From Selenomonas sp. (GTDB lineage Bacteria > Bacillota > Negativicutes > Selenomonadales > Selenomonadaceae): a stretch of 64,000 bases of DNA. A program made the translations under genes and the position numbers. Positions 53,265 to 62,700 of the stretch are shown piece by piece. Each line of letters opens with the position of its first letter. Position 1 is the first letter of the stretch. The stretch spans positions 27,668 to 91,667 of the forward strand of contig JALEZZ010000037.1 of assembly GCA_022773585.1 (NCBI GenBank), read 5' to 3'. The notes under the pieces are model-generated. The model made no database searches and had not been told where the DNA came from. It saw only the letters and a program-made list of their open reading frames with translations.

Positions 53265-53813
53265 ATGGATCGTGGGAAAATTCCGCTAGCAAGGCTTTAT
53301 CGCCGCCTGTTTTCGAGGTTCTGGCCCGAGAGGCTCAAGGCCTACGATATGATTGCGGACGACCTCGAGCAGCGCGGATGCCGTCTCTTCAAGATCAAGC
53401 AGCTCATGCCGCATGAAATCGACGCGAAGCTCCTGACCGGCCAGATTGTCTCCATCTATATGAAGCGTTTGCAGAACGCACAGCCGCTCCGCCTCTCGGA
53501 GTTCGTCGCCGAACTCGAGAAGCTTTACGCCTTCCTGCTGCAGCCGCTCCGTTGCGAAAAGAGCCGCGGCCATCGTCTCGTCAAGAGGCTCCTGCTCGGC
53601 ATCTATGACGAGGATGATACGGCGGCGCGGCAGCAGATTGAAGCGTTTTTCCAGAAGAAACCGCGCGCGGAGCTCTCTGTCCTCGAGAACATGTTCCGCT
53701 GCTATGGCGCGGCGATGTGGGAAGTGCGCGAGCGTGCTGTCCGCGTGCGGGGCACGGATGTCGCGGACGAACCCGAGGAAGAACAAGCGGCCGAAGCGCA
53801 TGGCATCGCTTGA
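53265..53813 (+). CDS. Protein of unknown function (182 aa)
   Basis: A soluble, mostly helical protein with a basic N-terminus (PLARLYRRLFSRFWPERLKAY) and a very acidic C-terminal tail (ADEPEEEQAAEAHG). It has no signal peptide, membrane segment or recognised motif. The pattern DMIADDLEQRGCRLFKIKQL followed by long amphipathic helices suggests a scaffold or regulator, but I do not assign a role. A GAGGGAG ribosome site precedes ATG 53265. Confidence 0.7.
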   Translation: MDRGKIPLARLYRRLFSRFWPERLKAYDMIADDLEQRGCRLFKIKQLMPHEIDAKLLTGQIVSIYMKRLQNAQPLRLSEFVAELEKLYAFLLQPLRCEKSRGHRLVKRLLLGIYDEDDTAARQQIEAFFQKKPRAELSVLENMFRCYGAAMWEVRERAVRVRGTDVADEPEEEQAAEAHGIA

Positions 53814-53945
53814 AAACCATCCTGTCACCATGTAACATGACTTTTCTGGATTCTGTATACAAAACGCGAAATGTGTTGTATAGTAGAGACAACAAAGGGA
53901 GCGCTGATGGGCAGCGCCCCAGAAAAAAGAAGGAGGACGAGCAAG

Positions 53946-54263
53946 ATGTTTGCATGGGTAGAGGTGACGCGCGAGGAGCGCGGAAAGAAAGAGATCAGTT
54001 ACAGCCTAGGTCATGACCTGGCACTCGACGGGAAGATTACGTACGACAGCCGCACGGGCAAGATCGAGCTCGTCAAGCTTTCGGACGGCGCGAGCCCGCA
54101 GGCAACGCGCGACTTCATGGACGCGCTGAAAGAGCGCCTCGTAAGCGAGCCGTGGGGCTCGGGCCAGGCCATCTGCGTGTCGTACGAGCGCGCAGGTGAA
54201 GACAAGAGCCTGTTCCATCGCTGGCAGATGGACAAGCAGGGCTCGTTCATGCGCTTCGGTTGA
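53946..54263 (+). CDS. Small protein of unknown function (105 aa)
   Basis: A small soluble protein without recognisable motifs: MFAWVEVTREERGKKEISYS, then likely beta strands, a helix (TRDFMDALKERLVSE), and a basic end. GGAGG lies nine bases before ATG 53946, fixing the start over the upstream ATG at 53907. A likely -10 TATAGT lies at 53879-53884, without a good -35. A strong terminator follows, so it is probably monocistronic. Confidence 0.72.
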   Translation: MFAWVEVTREERGKKEISYSLGHDLALDGKITYDSRTGKIELVKLSDGASPQATRDFMDALKERLVSEPWGSGQAICVSYERAGEDKSLFHRWQMDKQGSFMRFG

Positions 54264-54276
54264 TCGGAACATCGGC

Positions 54277-54316
54277 GAGAGGTGCTGCACTTCGGTGCAG
54301 CACCTCTCTTTTCTTT
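54277..54316 (+). terminator. Rho-independent terminator with UUCG loop
   Basis: The perfect 14-bp stem GAGAGGTGCTGCAC / GTGCAGCACCTCTC closes on a TTCG tetraloop and is followed by TTTTCTTT. Confidence 0.95.
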
Positions 54317-54357
54317 ATCAAGATAGTTTCCTCCTATATCTCATGTTTATTAATAAT

Positions 54358-54386
54358 TTGTATTTATCTGAAAAATGCGATACAAT
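54358..54386 (+). promoter_or_regulatory. Sigma-70-type promoter for ndh
   Basis: -35 TTGTAT (54358-54363), a 17-base spacer and -10 TACAAT (54381-54386), about 50 bases before the ndh start. Confidence 0.65.
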
Positions 54387-54438
54387 AACCATGTGAAGAA
54401 AAGAACGTAACGAAATGAGTTCTGAGGGGGACATTTCG

Positions 54439-55692
54439 ATGGAAAAGAAGAATGCTGAAATCGTCATCGTTGGTGCTGGCATCGGCGGCGTGCGTGCCGC
54501 ACAGGAACTCGCGGGCAAGAAAGGCGTGCATGTGACGCTGATCGACCGCAACAACTACCAGCTGTTCCCGCCACTTCTTTACCAGGTTTCGACGGCGACG
54601 CTCGCGACGGGCGAGATTGCGTATCCGGTGCGTGACTTCTTCCGCGACGCGGACAATGTCGATTTCCGCCTTGGCGATGTCACGGGCTTCGACACGGAGA
54701 ACAAGATCGTGCAGACGAGCAATGGCGATGTCGCGTATGACGAGCTCGTCATCGCGACGGGCTCGACGACGAATTTCTTCGGCAATGCGAATGTCGCGAA
54801 GCATGCATTCCCGATGAAGACGATGCAGGAAGCGCTCGCCATCCGCAACCAGCTCATCAGCTGTCTCGAATTCGCGGATCAGGAGCAGGATTCCGTGCGC
54901 CGCAAGGAGCTCCTGACGTTCGTCTGCGTCGGCGGCGGACCGACGGGCGTCGAGGAGGCAGGCGCCATCTCGGAACTCATCTACAAGTCGATGCGCAGCG
55001 GCTATCATCATCTTGATTTCTCGGAAGTGGACATCAAGATTCTCGAAGGCTCGCCGCGCCTGCTCGCGATGATGCCGGAGAAGCTCAGTGCGGAGACGGC
55101 AGACCTGTTGCGCAAGAAGAAGGTCGATGTGCGCCTCGAGACGATGGTTACGGACTATGACGGCCATACGCTGACGCTGAAGAGCGGCGAGACGATCCAG
55201 ACGGCGACGGTCATCTGGGCGGCGGGCGTCAAGGCTTCGCCGGTCGTCTCCGCGCTCGGTGCGGACTATGACCGCGGCGGCCGCATCATCGTGAACAAGG
55301 ACCTCACGGTCAAGGGTCTGCCGCATGTCTACGCCATCGGCGACAGCGCGAGCTTCCAGGAGAAGCCGGGCGCACGTCCGCTCGCGACGGTCGCACCGGT
55401 TGCAATGAAGCAGGGCATCACCTGCGCACAGAATATCCTCGCGCGCCTCGCAGGCCGCGATGCGGAAATCTTCCACTATAAAGACATGGGCGCGATGGCG
55501 ACGATCGGCCGCAGCTCGGCCGTGCTTTCGGTCGGCAAAATCCAGGCAAAGGGCTTTGTCGCATGGTCGGCATGGCTCTGGGTGCATCTCATCCGCCTCG
55601 CCGGCACGTATGCCAACGTTTCGGTCGCGCTCAAGTGGGTGCTGAACTACTTCAACAATGCCCGCCTCGGCCGCATCATCGTCGAGCACTGA
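54439..55692 (+). CDS. ndh: Type II NADH dehydrogenase (NDH-2)
   Basis: A 417-residue peripheral membrane flavoprotein passing electrons from NADH to quinone without proton pumping. The FAD site is IVIVGAGIGGVRAAQEL, followed by NNYQLFPPLLYQVSTATL (quinone-site AQxxxQ-like region later, ATVAPVAMKQG). The NADH site is FVCVGGGPTGVEEAG, and YAIGDSASF is the second FAD motif. The C-terminal helix (VAWSAWLWVHLIRLAG) anchors it to the membrane. The start ATG 54439 lies nine bases after GAGGGGG. Confidence 0.93.
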   Translation: MEKKNAEIVIVGAGIGGVRAAQELAGKKGVHVTLIDRNNYQLFPPLLYQVSTATLATGEIAYPVRDFFRDADNVDFRLGDVTGFDTENKIVQTSNGDVAYDELVIATGSTTNFFGNANVAKHAFPMKTMQEALAIRNQLISCLEFADQEQDSVRRKELLTFVCVGGGPTGVEEAGAISELIYKSMRSGYHHLDFSEVDIKILEGSPRLLAMMPEKLSAETADLLRKKKVDVRLETMVTDYDGHTLTLKSGETIQTATVIWAAGVKASPVVSALGADYDRGGRIIVNKDLTVKGLPHVYAIGDSASFQEKPGARPLATVAPVAMKQGITCAQNILARLAGRDAEIFHYKDMGAMATIGRSSAVLSVGKIQAKGFVAWSAWLWVHLIRLAGTYANVSVALKWVLNYFNNARLGRIIVEH

Positions 55693-55711
55693 TATTGCCC
55701 TCCCCACGCGG

Positions 55712-55746
55712 GGCTGCCTTTACTCACAGGCAGCCTCGCTTTTTGC
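55712..55746 (+). terminator. Rho-independent terminator
   Basis: GGCTGCC / GGCAGCC with a TTTACTCACA loop, followed by TCGCTTTTTG. It ends the ndh transcript. Confidence 0.8.
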
Positions 55747-55820
55747 GCCTGTTTATCGAACCGTTATCTTTCTACGGTAGGATGGAAAAAACTTGAACAT
55801 GCAGGAAAGGGGAACGAGGC

Positions 55821-57377
55821 ATGCATCTCCGGGACGTGCCGCTCGGCAAGCGGCTGATTGCGATGGCGTTCGTGCTGACGTTTCTGCCGATGCTCGTGCT
55901 CACGCTACTCGGCGGATTCGTCTTTGCGGGCATCAATTACCTGGGCTCGGGCTGGGAGCGCTGGGCCATCGAGCTCTGGCCGAAGACGGCGCCCATCGCC
56001 GTTCATTTCGCGCTCGAACGCATCCGCGATGTCGCTGATCGCGATACGTTCAATCTCCATGAGATGGAGGAACAGTGCTGGCTGCTCGAAGGAAGCGGCA
56101 TCTCCGTGCTCGTGCGGCAGGATGGAAAAGACATCTACTGCTCGGAGGGCGCCGAAGCTGCCGTCATCGAGGCGGCGACGATGGCAAAGACAGGCGCGGG
56201 ACGCTCGGCGCTCGTCTGGGATGACAGCGGCTTTGCCTATACGTATCGTACGGTACACTCTGGGCACACGGGGCAGAATGCGGAATCCATCGAAGTCTAT
56301 GCTGCGGGCGACACGCCCCTCAAGCAGTCACCGCTTTCGCAGGCCCAGCGGGAAGTCCAGCGAGAAGGACGCCTCATCCTCTACACGGTCTTTGGCGCGG
56401 GCCTGCTCGTCGCGCTCCTGCTCGGCGTTGCGTTTGCGCGCCTCCTGACACAGCAGGTGCTGCGGCCGCTCGCAGCGATGCGGCAGAGCGCGGCAGCTAT
56501 CAAGCATGGCGACTATGACGTGCCTGCCATCCCTGCGGGCACGCAGGTGCAGGATGACGAGATTGGCGCGACGTGCCAGAGCTTCGACGACATGCGGCGC
56601 GGTCTGAAGGCGGCGCGCGAGGAGCGAGAACGCTACGAGCGCAACCGCAAGGAGCTGCTCGCTGGCATCTCGCATGATCTCCGCACGCCGCTGACGGCGC
56701 TCCGCGGCTATGCGAGCGGCATCCTCGACGGTATTGCGCGCACGGAGGAAAAGCGCACGCACTATGTGACGCAGATTTATCGCTCTTCGACGATTCTGCA
56801 GCATCTCGTGGAAGATCTCTTTCTGTTCTCGAAGCTCGATCTCGGCCGCGTGGAATTTGACTGCGCTACGGTCGATCTGCGGGCGTATTTCGCGGACTTC
56901 GTCGCCGAGCGGGCACCGTGGTACGAAGATCAAGGGCTCGTACTGCACTTGGATGCAGGGGGCGCGGCAAGACTTCCTGTCCGGCTCGACCCGCAGGAAG
57001 TCTTGCGCGTTGTGGAGAATATTCTGGGCAACAGCCGCAAGTACGGCGGCGAGCAGCCCTCCGTCGATATTTCCATTGGCGAAGAAGCGGGCGCATATGG
57101 CAAGCGGGCGGTCGTGCGCTTTGCCGATCATGGCCCCGGCGTGCCAGAGGCGGAGCTCGGCAAGCTCTTCGAGAGCTTTTACCGCACGGACAAGGCACGC
57201 AGCCAGACGGCGAAGGGCAGCGGCCTCGGCCTCGCCATCGCGCGCGGCATCATCGAGGGCATGGGCGGCACGATTCACGCCGAGACGACATCAGGCGGCG
57301 GGCTGACGGTCGTTGTCGCGTTCCCGATTTTGGAAACGGAGCCTCATGGGGAAGATAGAAAGGAAGATTTGGAATGA
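55821..57377 (+). CDS. Sensor histidine kinase
   Basis: A 518-residue membrane kinase. It has an N-terminal membrane helix (residues 13-37) and an extracytoplasmic sensor of about 150 residues that I cannot assign to a family. A second helix (about 190-212, FGAGLLVALLLGVAF) is followed by HAMP, the H-box H285 in ISHDLRTPLTAL, an N-box VVENILGNSRKYGG, and G-boxes FADHGPGVPEAEL and KGSGLGLAIARGIIEGMGG. It overlaps its response regulator (ATGA). The signal is unknown. Confidence 0.92.
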   Translation: MHLRDVPLGKRLIAMAFVLTFLPMLVLTLLGGFVFAGINYLGSGWERWAIELWPKTAPIAVHFALERIRDVADRDTFNLHEMEEQCWLLEGSGISVLVRQDGKDIYCSEGAEAAVIEAATMAKTGAGRSALVWDDSGFAYTYRTVHSGHTGQNAESIEVYAAGDTPLKQSPLSQAQREVQREGRLILYTVFGAGLLVALLLGVAFARLLTQQVLRPLAAMRQSAAAIKHGDYDVPAIPAGTQVQDDEIGATCQSFDDMRRGLKAAREERERYERNRKELLAGISHDLRTPLTALRGYASGILDGIARTEEKRTHYVTQIYRSSTILQHLVEDLFLFSKLDLGRVEFDCATVDLRAYFADFVAERAPWYEDQGLVLHLDAGGAARLPVRLDPQEVLRVVENILGNSRKYGGEQPSVDISIGEEAGAYGKRAVVRFADHGPGVPEAELGKLFESFYRTDKARSQTAKGSGLGLAIARGIIEGMGGTIHAETTSGGGLTVVVAFPILETEPHGEDRKEDLE

Positions 57378-58063
57378 AACGCATCCTGATTGTCGAAGAC
57401 GACAGCGCCATCCGTGAACTCGAGCAGGACTATCTCGAAGCGGCAGAATTCGCGGTCGATACGGCGGGCGAAGGGCGCAAGGGCCGTCAGATGGCGCTCG
57501 AAGGCGACTATGACCTCATCGTGCTCGACATCATGCTGCCGTTTGTCGATGGTTTCACGATCTGCAAGGCTGTGCGCGAACAGAAAGAAATCCCCATCCT
57601 CTTCGTCACGGCGAAACAAGAGGATGGGGACAAGATTCGGGGGCTCGGCTATGGCGCGGATGATTACATCGTCAAACCGTTCAGCCCGACGGAGTTCGTT
57701 GCGCGGGTCAAGGCGCATCTCGCGCGCTATGAGCGTCTGACGGGTGAAAAGGAAAAGCAGCATCGCTCGCTCGTCTTCGGCCTGCTCGAAATCCTGCCCG
57801 AGGAGCACCGCGTCTTTCGCGGCGGAGAAGAGATTCCTTTGACGCATCGCGAGTTCGAGCTTCTGCTGTTTCTTGCAGAGAATGCAGGCCTCGTCTTTTC
57901 GATGGATACGATTTTCGAAAAAGTCTGGGGCCTCGACGCCATCGGCGACACAGCCACCGTCCGCGTCCACATCAACCGCCTGCGAGAAAAAATCGAGCCC
58001 TATCCGCAGAAGCCCATCTATATCGAAACCGTCTGGGGGGCAGGGTATCGGTTCAAGGGATGA
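57374..58063 (+). CDS. OmpR/PhoB-family response regulator
   Basis: A 229-residue regulator. The receiver domain has ILIVEDDSAIRELEQDYL, phospho-acceptor D52 in IVLDIMLPFVDGF, and the conserved Lys in DDYIVKPFSPTEF. The winged-helix DNA-binding domain (ILPEEHRVFRGGEEIPLTHREFE ... AVRVHINRLREKIEP type, here TVRVHINRLREKIE) forms the C-terminal part. Its start overlaps the kinase stop, so they form a coupled pair. Confidence 0.95.
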   Translation: MKRILIVEDDSAIRELEQDYLEAAEFAVDTAGEGRKGRQMALEGDYDLIVLDIMLPFVDGFTICKAVREQKEIPILFVTAKQEDGDKIRGLGYGADDYIVKPFSPTEFVARVKAHLARYERLTGEKEKQHRSLVFGLLEILPEEHRVFRGGEEIPLTHREFELLLFLAENAGLVFSMDTIFEKVWGLDAIGDTATVRVHINRLREKIEPYPQKPIYIETVWGAGYRFKG

Positions 58064-58090
58064 AAACGCAGGATTTTATGATGTTCGCAT

Positions 58091-58399
58091 TCAGCGCTCG
58101 GCACGCGTGGCATCGTCATGCAGCTGGGCGCATTTTTCTACGATGAGGCGCACGACCCAGGAAGCGGGGCGCGAGGGGCGGGCGTAGTACCATTGTTCGA
58201 CCGTGCGCGCCGGAGCGCCGAGGAGCTTTTCGAGCTCGCGCGGGCCGATGCCCCAGAGGTCGCGCATGACTTTCATGGGCTCGTCGGCGCAGGCGATGCG
58301 GTCGAGTTCGGCGGCTTTCTTGAGCTCGGCGATATCGACGTCGAAGCCGGTCTTCTTCTGGAACCAGTTCGGGATGTCTTCGCGTGTGACTTTCGGCAT
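58091..58399 (-). CDS. Small HTH protein, antitoxin-like
   Basis: A 102-residue cytosolic protein read on the minus strand, preceded by AAAGGAGGG. The segment VMRDLWGIGPRELEKLLGA followed by TVEQWYYARPSRPASWVVRL resembles the helix-turn-helix of HigA/MqsA-type antitoxins and orphan XRE-like regulators. No toxin-like partner is visible beside it. The function is unassigned. Confidence 0.75.
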   Translation of the reverse strand: MPKVTREDIPNWFQKKTGFDVDIAELKKAAELDRIACADEPMKVMRDLWGIGPRELEKLLGAPARTVEQWYYARPSRPASWVVRLIVEKCAQLHDDATRAER

Positions 58400-58556
58400 G
58401 AGGGCGCCCTCCTTTGAAAATCTTGCCTTTATTCTACCACAGTTCTATGGATTTACAACTTCTTTACACTCTGGTAACACGGTGACCGCGCTCCCTTGCT
58501 AACATGAAAAGGTAAACGTGTTTTGCATCTATTTCATGTGACAGGGGGCATTTTTT

Positions 58557-59684
58557 ATGGCACAGGGTTCTTTGAGCCGCCGTTCGTTTCTGAAGCTTTC
58601 GGCGGGCGCATTGGCTGGCATGGCGTTGTGGAGGTTCGACCATCCGGTTCATGCGTCTGCAGCGGAAGTCTCGCAGGTCTCGCTTGCAGATCTGCCGCAG
58701 AAGGCGGAGGAAGCGGCGCAGAAATCAGCGCTTGTCGCGGAGAACTGGCAGCGCTTGGAAGATGACGTGGCGAGTCTGCACGATGGCGCTTTGCAGCGGA
58801 AGGTGCAGGGCGTACTTGACAATCCGGCACCGACGTTCCTCAAGCAGTATGGCGCGGGCGATGCGGCGCGCGTCTATGACGAGCTGCAAAGCAAAGGCCT
58901 CATCGACCCCGCGAAGACAGATGAGGCGCATCTCCTGCCGCCCATCGAGGACGCGGGCAAGACGCCGCAGCCGTTCCGCACGGCGCCGGGCAGCGGCTAT
59001 GGCAGCCATCATCCATATCCGGGCGGCCTCGTGACGCATACGGCGGCGAATGTCGAGATTCTGAAAGGCATTTATCAGGCATATCAGACGGTCTTCGGCT
59101 ATGACTGCAACTATGATGTGGCCGTGGCCGCCGAGCTCCTGCACGATCTCGCGAAGCCATATGTCTTCCAGTGGCAGGCGGACGGCAGCTCGCTCAAGGA
59201 ATACACGATTGCGGGCACGGGCGCGCATCACATCTTCAGTATTGCCGAATCCATCCAGCGCGGCCTGCCGAAAGAGGTCGTCGTCGCGCAGGCTTGTGCG
59301 CACAATCATCCGGGTTCCGACAGCGATGCGAAGCAGGTCGAGGACTGGCTGGCGGCCGCGAGCATCCTCGCGGGCAAAGACCCTGTCGCGCTCGGCCTCC
59401 TGACACGGGACGGCAAGCTTACGGAGCCCATCGGCGAAGAGGGCTTCCTCGTCCATCTCGGCGATCATGACTGGGTGCTCAGCGGTTTCGCGGCAAAGAA
59501 ATGTGTTGATTATCTCAAAGACTACGCGACGCAGAAACTCGGCGTGGCGGCGAGTGACACGAAGCGCATCAACGCCGTGCGCAACTACGCGGGCAGCCAG
59601 TTCAGCTACATGCGCCTCTATCAGGCGCTCACGCAGGGGACGCGGCAGGCGGATGCGCTGATGGTGACGATTCTCAAAAAATAA
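58557..59684 (+). CDS. Tat-exported HD-domain protein
   Basis: A 375-residue protein with a twin-arginine signal (LSRRSFLKLSAGALAGMAL, residues 6-24). A helical segment follows to about residue 130. The HD-type metal domain has HHPYPGGLVTHTAANVEIL, the HD pair in AAELLHDLAKPYVFQW, HHIFSIAESI, and a further His pair in CAHNHPG. It would act outside the cytoplasm as a folded, metal-loaded hydrolase. The substrate is unknown, but phosphoesters are likely. No close neighbour explains it. Confidence 0.85.
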   Translation: MAQGSLSRRSFLKLSAGALAGMALWRFDHPVHASAAEVSQVSLADLPQKAEEAAQKSALVAENWQRLEDDVASLHDGALQRKVQGVLDNPAPTFLKQYGAGDAARVYDELQSKGLIDPAKTDEAHLLPPIEDAGKTPQPFRTAPGSGYGSHHPYPGGLVTHTAANVEILKGIYQAYQTVFGYDCNYDVAVAAELLHDLAKPYVFQWQADGSSLKEYTIAGTGAHHIFSIAESIQRGLPKEVVVAQACAHNHPGSDSDAKQVEDWLAAASILAGKDPVALGLLTRDGKLTEPIGEEGFLVHLGDHDWVLSGFAAKKCVDYLKDYATQKLGVAASDTKRINAVRNYAGSQFSYMRLYQALTQGTRQADALMVTILKK

Positions 59685-59703
59685 GAAGCATATGCGATGC
59701 CCA

Positions 59704-59747
59704 GAATCCATGGCAGAGGAAGTTCTTTCCTATGTCATGGATTTTTC
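59704..59747 (+). terminator. Rho-independent terminator before dnaE
   Basis: AATCCATGGCAGAGGAA pairs imperfectly with TTCCTATGTCATGGATT around a TCT-rich loop, followed by a TTTTT run. A TATAAT at 59751-59756 just after it is the likely -10 of dnaE. Confidence 0.75.
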
Positions 59748-59779
59748 GTGTATAATGGGGGAAGAGATTTTGAAATGAG

Positions 59780-62700
59780 GTGGTTCCCATTCCTGAGATT
59801 GAAGAAACGGCACCAGCGAAATCGTCCATTCCATTCGCCCATCTGCACGTCCATACGGAGTTCAGCCTGCTCGACGGCGCGAGCCGCATCCCCGACCTCA
59901 TCGCGGCGGCGAAGGCGGAGGGCATGGATGCCATCGCGATTACGGATCACGGCGCGATGTATGGCGTCATTGATTTTTATAAAGAAGCGAAGAAGCAGGG
60001 CGTGAAGCCCATCATCGGCTGCGAAGTCTACGTCGCGCCGGGCGACCGCCACGAGCGCGCCGAGGTGAACGGCGTCAAATACTATCATCTGATTCTGCTC
60101 GCGGAAAACCAGACGGGCTACCGCAATCTCGTGAAGCTCGTCTCGTATGCGAATATCGAAGGCTTTTATTACAAGCCGCGCGTCGATCACGAGCTGCTGC
60201 GCAAATATCATGAGGGCATCATCTGCCTGTCCGCCTGCGTTGCGGGCGAGGTGCCGCGCGCGCTGATCGCGGACAATCCCGACCGCGCTGATGCGCTCGT
60301 ACGCGAGTATATCGACATCTTCGGCAAGGAGAATTATTTTCTCGAAATTCAGAACCACGGGCTGGACGAGGAAAAGAAATCAAACGCGGGTCTCATCGCG
60401 CTCGCGAAGAAGTACGGCCTCGGCCTTGTCGCGACGAACGACAGCCATTATGTGCGCCGCGAGGACAGCGAGTTCCACGACATCCTGCTCTGCATCCAGA
60501 TGGCAAAGACCGTCGATGATCCCGACCGCATGCGGTTCAACAGCGACGACTACTATCTGAAGACGCCGGAGGAAATGGCGGCACTTTTCCCCGACTGTCC
60601 CGAGGCCATCGAGAACACGATGAAGATTGCGGAGCGCTGCAACGTGGACTTTGAGTTCGGCCACTTGCAGCTGCCGTATTATCCGATTCCTGCGCCGCAC
60701 AAGGATGACCAGGCATATCTGCGCTTCCTTTGCGAGCAGGCGCTGCCCGAGCGTTATCCTGATGCCGCGCCGGCCATCCGCGACCGCCTCGAATACGAGC
60801 TCGGCATCATCCATCGCATGGGCTATGACAGCTATTTCCTGATTGTCTGGGACTTCATCAACTACTCGCGCGAGCACGGCATCGGCGTCGGGCCGGGGCG
60901 CGGCTCGGCGGCTGGTTCGATTGTTGCATATCTTCTCGGCATCACGAACCTCGATCCGATGAAGTATGATCTGCTCTTCGAGCGCTTCCTGAATCCAGAG
61001 CGCGTGTCGATGCCGGATATTGATGTCGATTTCGACTACATCCAGCGCAGCAAGGTCATCGAGTATGTCAAAGAGCGCTATGGCTACGACCATGTCGCGC
61101 AGATCGTCACGTTCGGCACGATGGCGGCGAAGGGCGCGATCCGCGACGTCGGCCGTGCGCTCAACATGCCGTACGCGCAAGTTTCAGACATCGCGAAGCT
61201 CGTGCCGAATGAGCTCAAGATGACGCTCGACAAGGCGATGAAGGAATCGGCCGATTTCCGCAAGGCGTATGAGGAAAGTGAGGACGTGCGCCGCCTCATC
61301 GACCTCGCGAAGAAAATCGAGGGCCTGCCGCGCCACAGCTCGACGCATGCGGCGGGCGTCGTGATTGCGCGCCATCCGCTGACGGACTACGTGCCCGTCT
61401 CGATGTCGGACGGCACGCTCGTCACGGAGTACGACAAGGATCATGTCGAGGAGCTCGGCCTCCTCAAAATGGACTTCCTCGGCCTGCGCACGCTGACGGT
61501 CATCGCGGATGCCGTCCGGAATGTTGCGAAGAATCGCGGCGAGACCGTGGACATCGAACACATTCCGCTCACGGATGACGCGACATCGAAAATGCTCTGC
61601 GAGGGCAAAACAGGCGCCGTGTTCCAGATGGAATCCGGCGGTATGACGCAGCTCGTCAAAGACCTTGCGCCGCGCGGCTTCACGGACCTGATTCCGACCG
61701 TCGCACTCTATCGTCCGGGGCCACTCGGCTCCGGCATGGTCGAGGATTTCATCGCAGGACTTCATGGCGAAAAAGAAGTCACGTACATGCATCCTCTGCT
61801 CGAGCCCATTTTGAAAGAGACGTTCGGCGTCGTACTCTACCAGGAGCAGGTCATGCAGATCGTGCAGGTGCTCGCGGGCTTCACGCTCGGGCAGGCCGAC
61901 CTCTTGCGCCGTGCGATGGGTAAGAAGAAAGCCAAGATCCTGATGGATCAGAAGCAGAACTTCCTCGACGGCTGCAAGAAGAACGGTATCGAGATGGGCC
62001 TCGCCAATACGATTTTCGACCTCTTGACGCATTTTGCCGACTATGGCTTCAACAAGTCGCACAGCGCGGCCTATGCGCTCGTCGCGTGGCAGACGGCCTA
62101 TCTCAAGGCGCACTACCCGCAGGAATTCATGGCCGCGATGCTTTCAAGCGTCATGGACACGGACAAGGTCACGGTCTACATCGAGCAGTGCCGCCGCATG
62201 GGCATCCCGATTCTGCCGCCAGACATCAATGCGAGCGAGATTTCCTTCACGGTCGATGGCCCTGCCATCCGCTTCGGCCTCGCCGCCGTGCGGAATGTCG
62301 GCGAGAACGCGCTCAAGGGCGTCATCGCTGAGCGCACGGAACATGGCCCGTTCACCTCGCTCGTCGATTTCTGCTCGCGCATCGATGCTCAGAAATTTTC
62401 GAAGCGCCCGCTGGAAAGCCTGATCCGCTGCGGCGCGTTTGATTCGCTCGGCGCGCGCCGCAGCCAGCTGCTCGCCGTGCTCGACAAGGCCATGGGCGAG
62501 GCGCAGCGAAAGCAGCGCGACGAAGCGAGCGGCCAGCTCGGCCTCTTCAGCGCGGACGTGCTCGATGAGGCTGCCGAGCTCGAGCTCCCCGACATCCCCG
62601 AGGCGAGCAAGGAAGAGATCCTCGCTTGGGAGAAAGAGGCGACGGGCTTTTACATCACGGGCCATCCGCTCGAAAAGTACAAAGGCATCATCGATAATCT

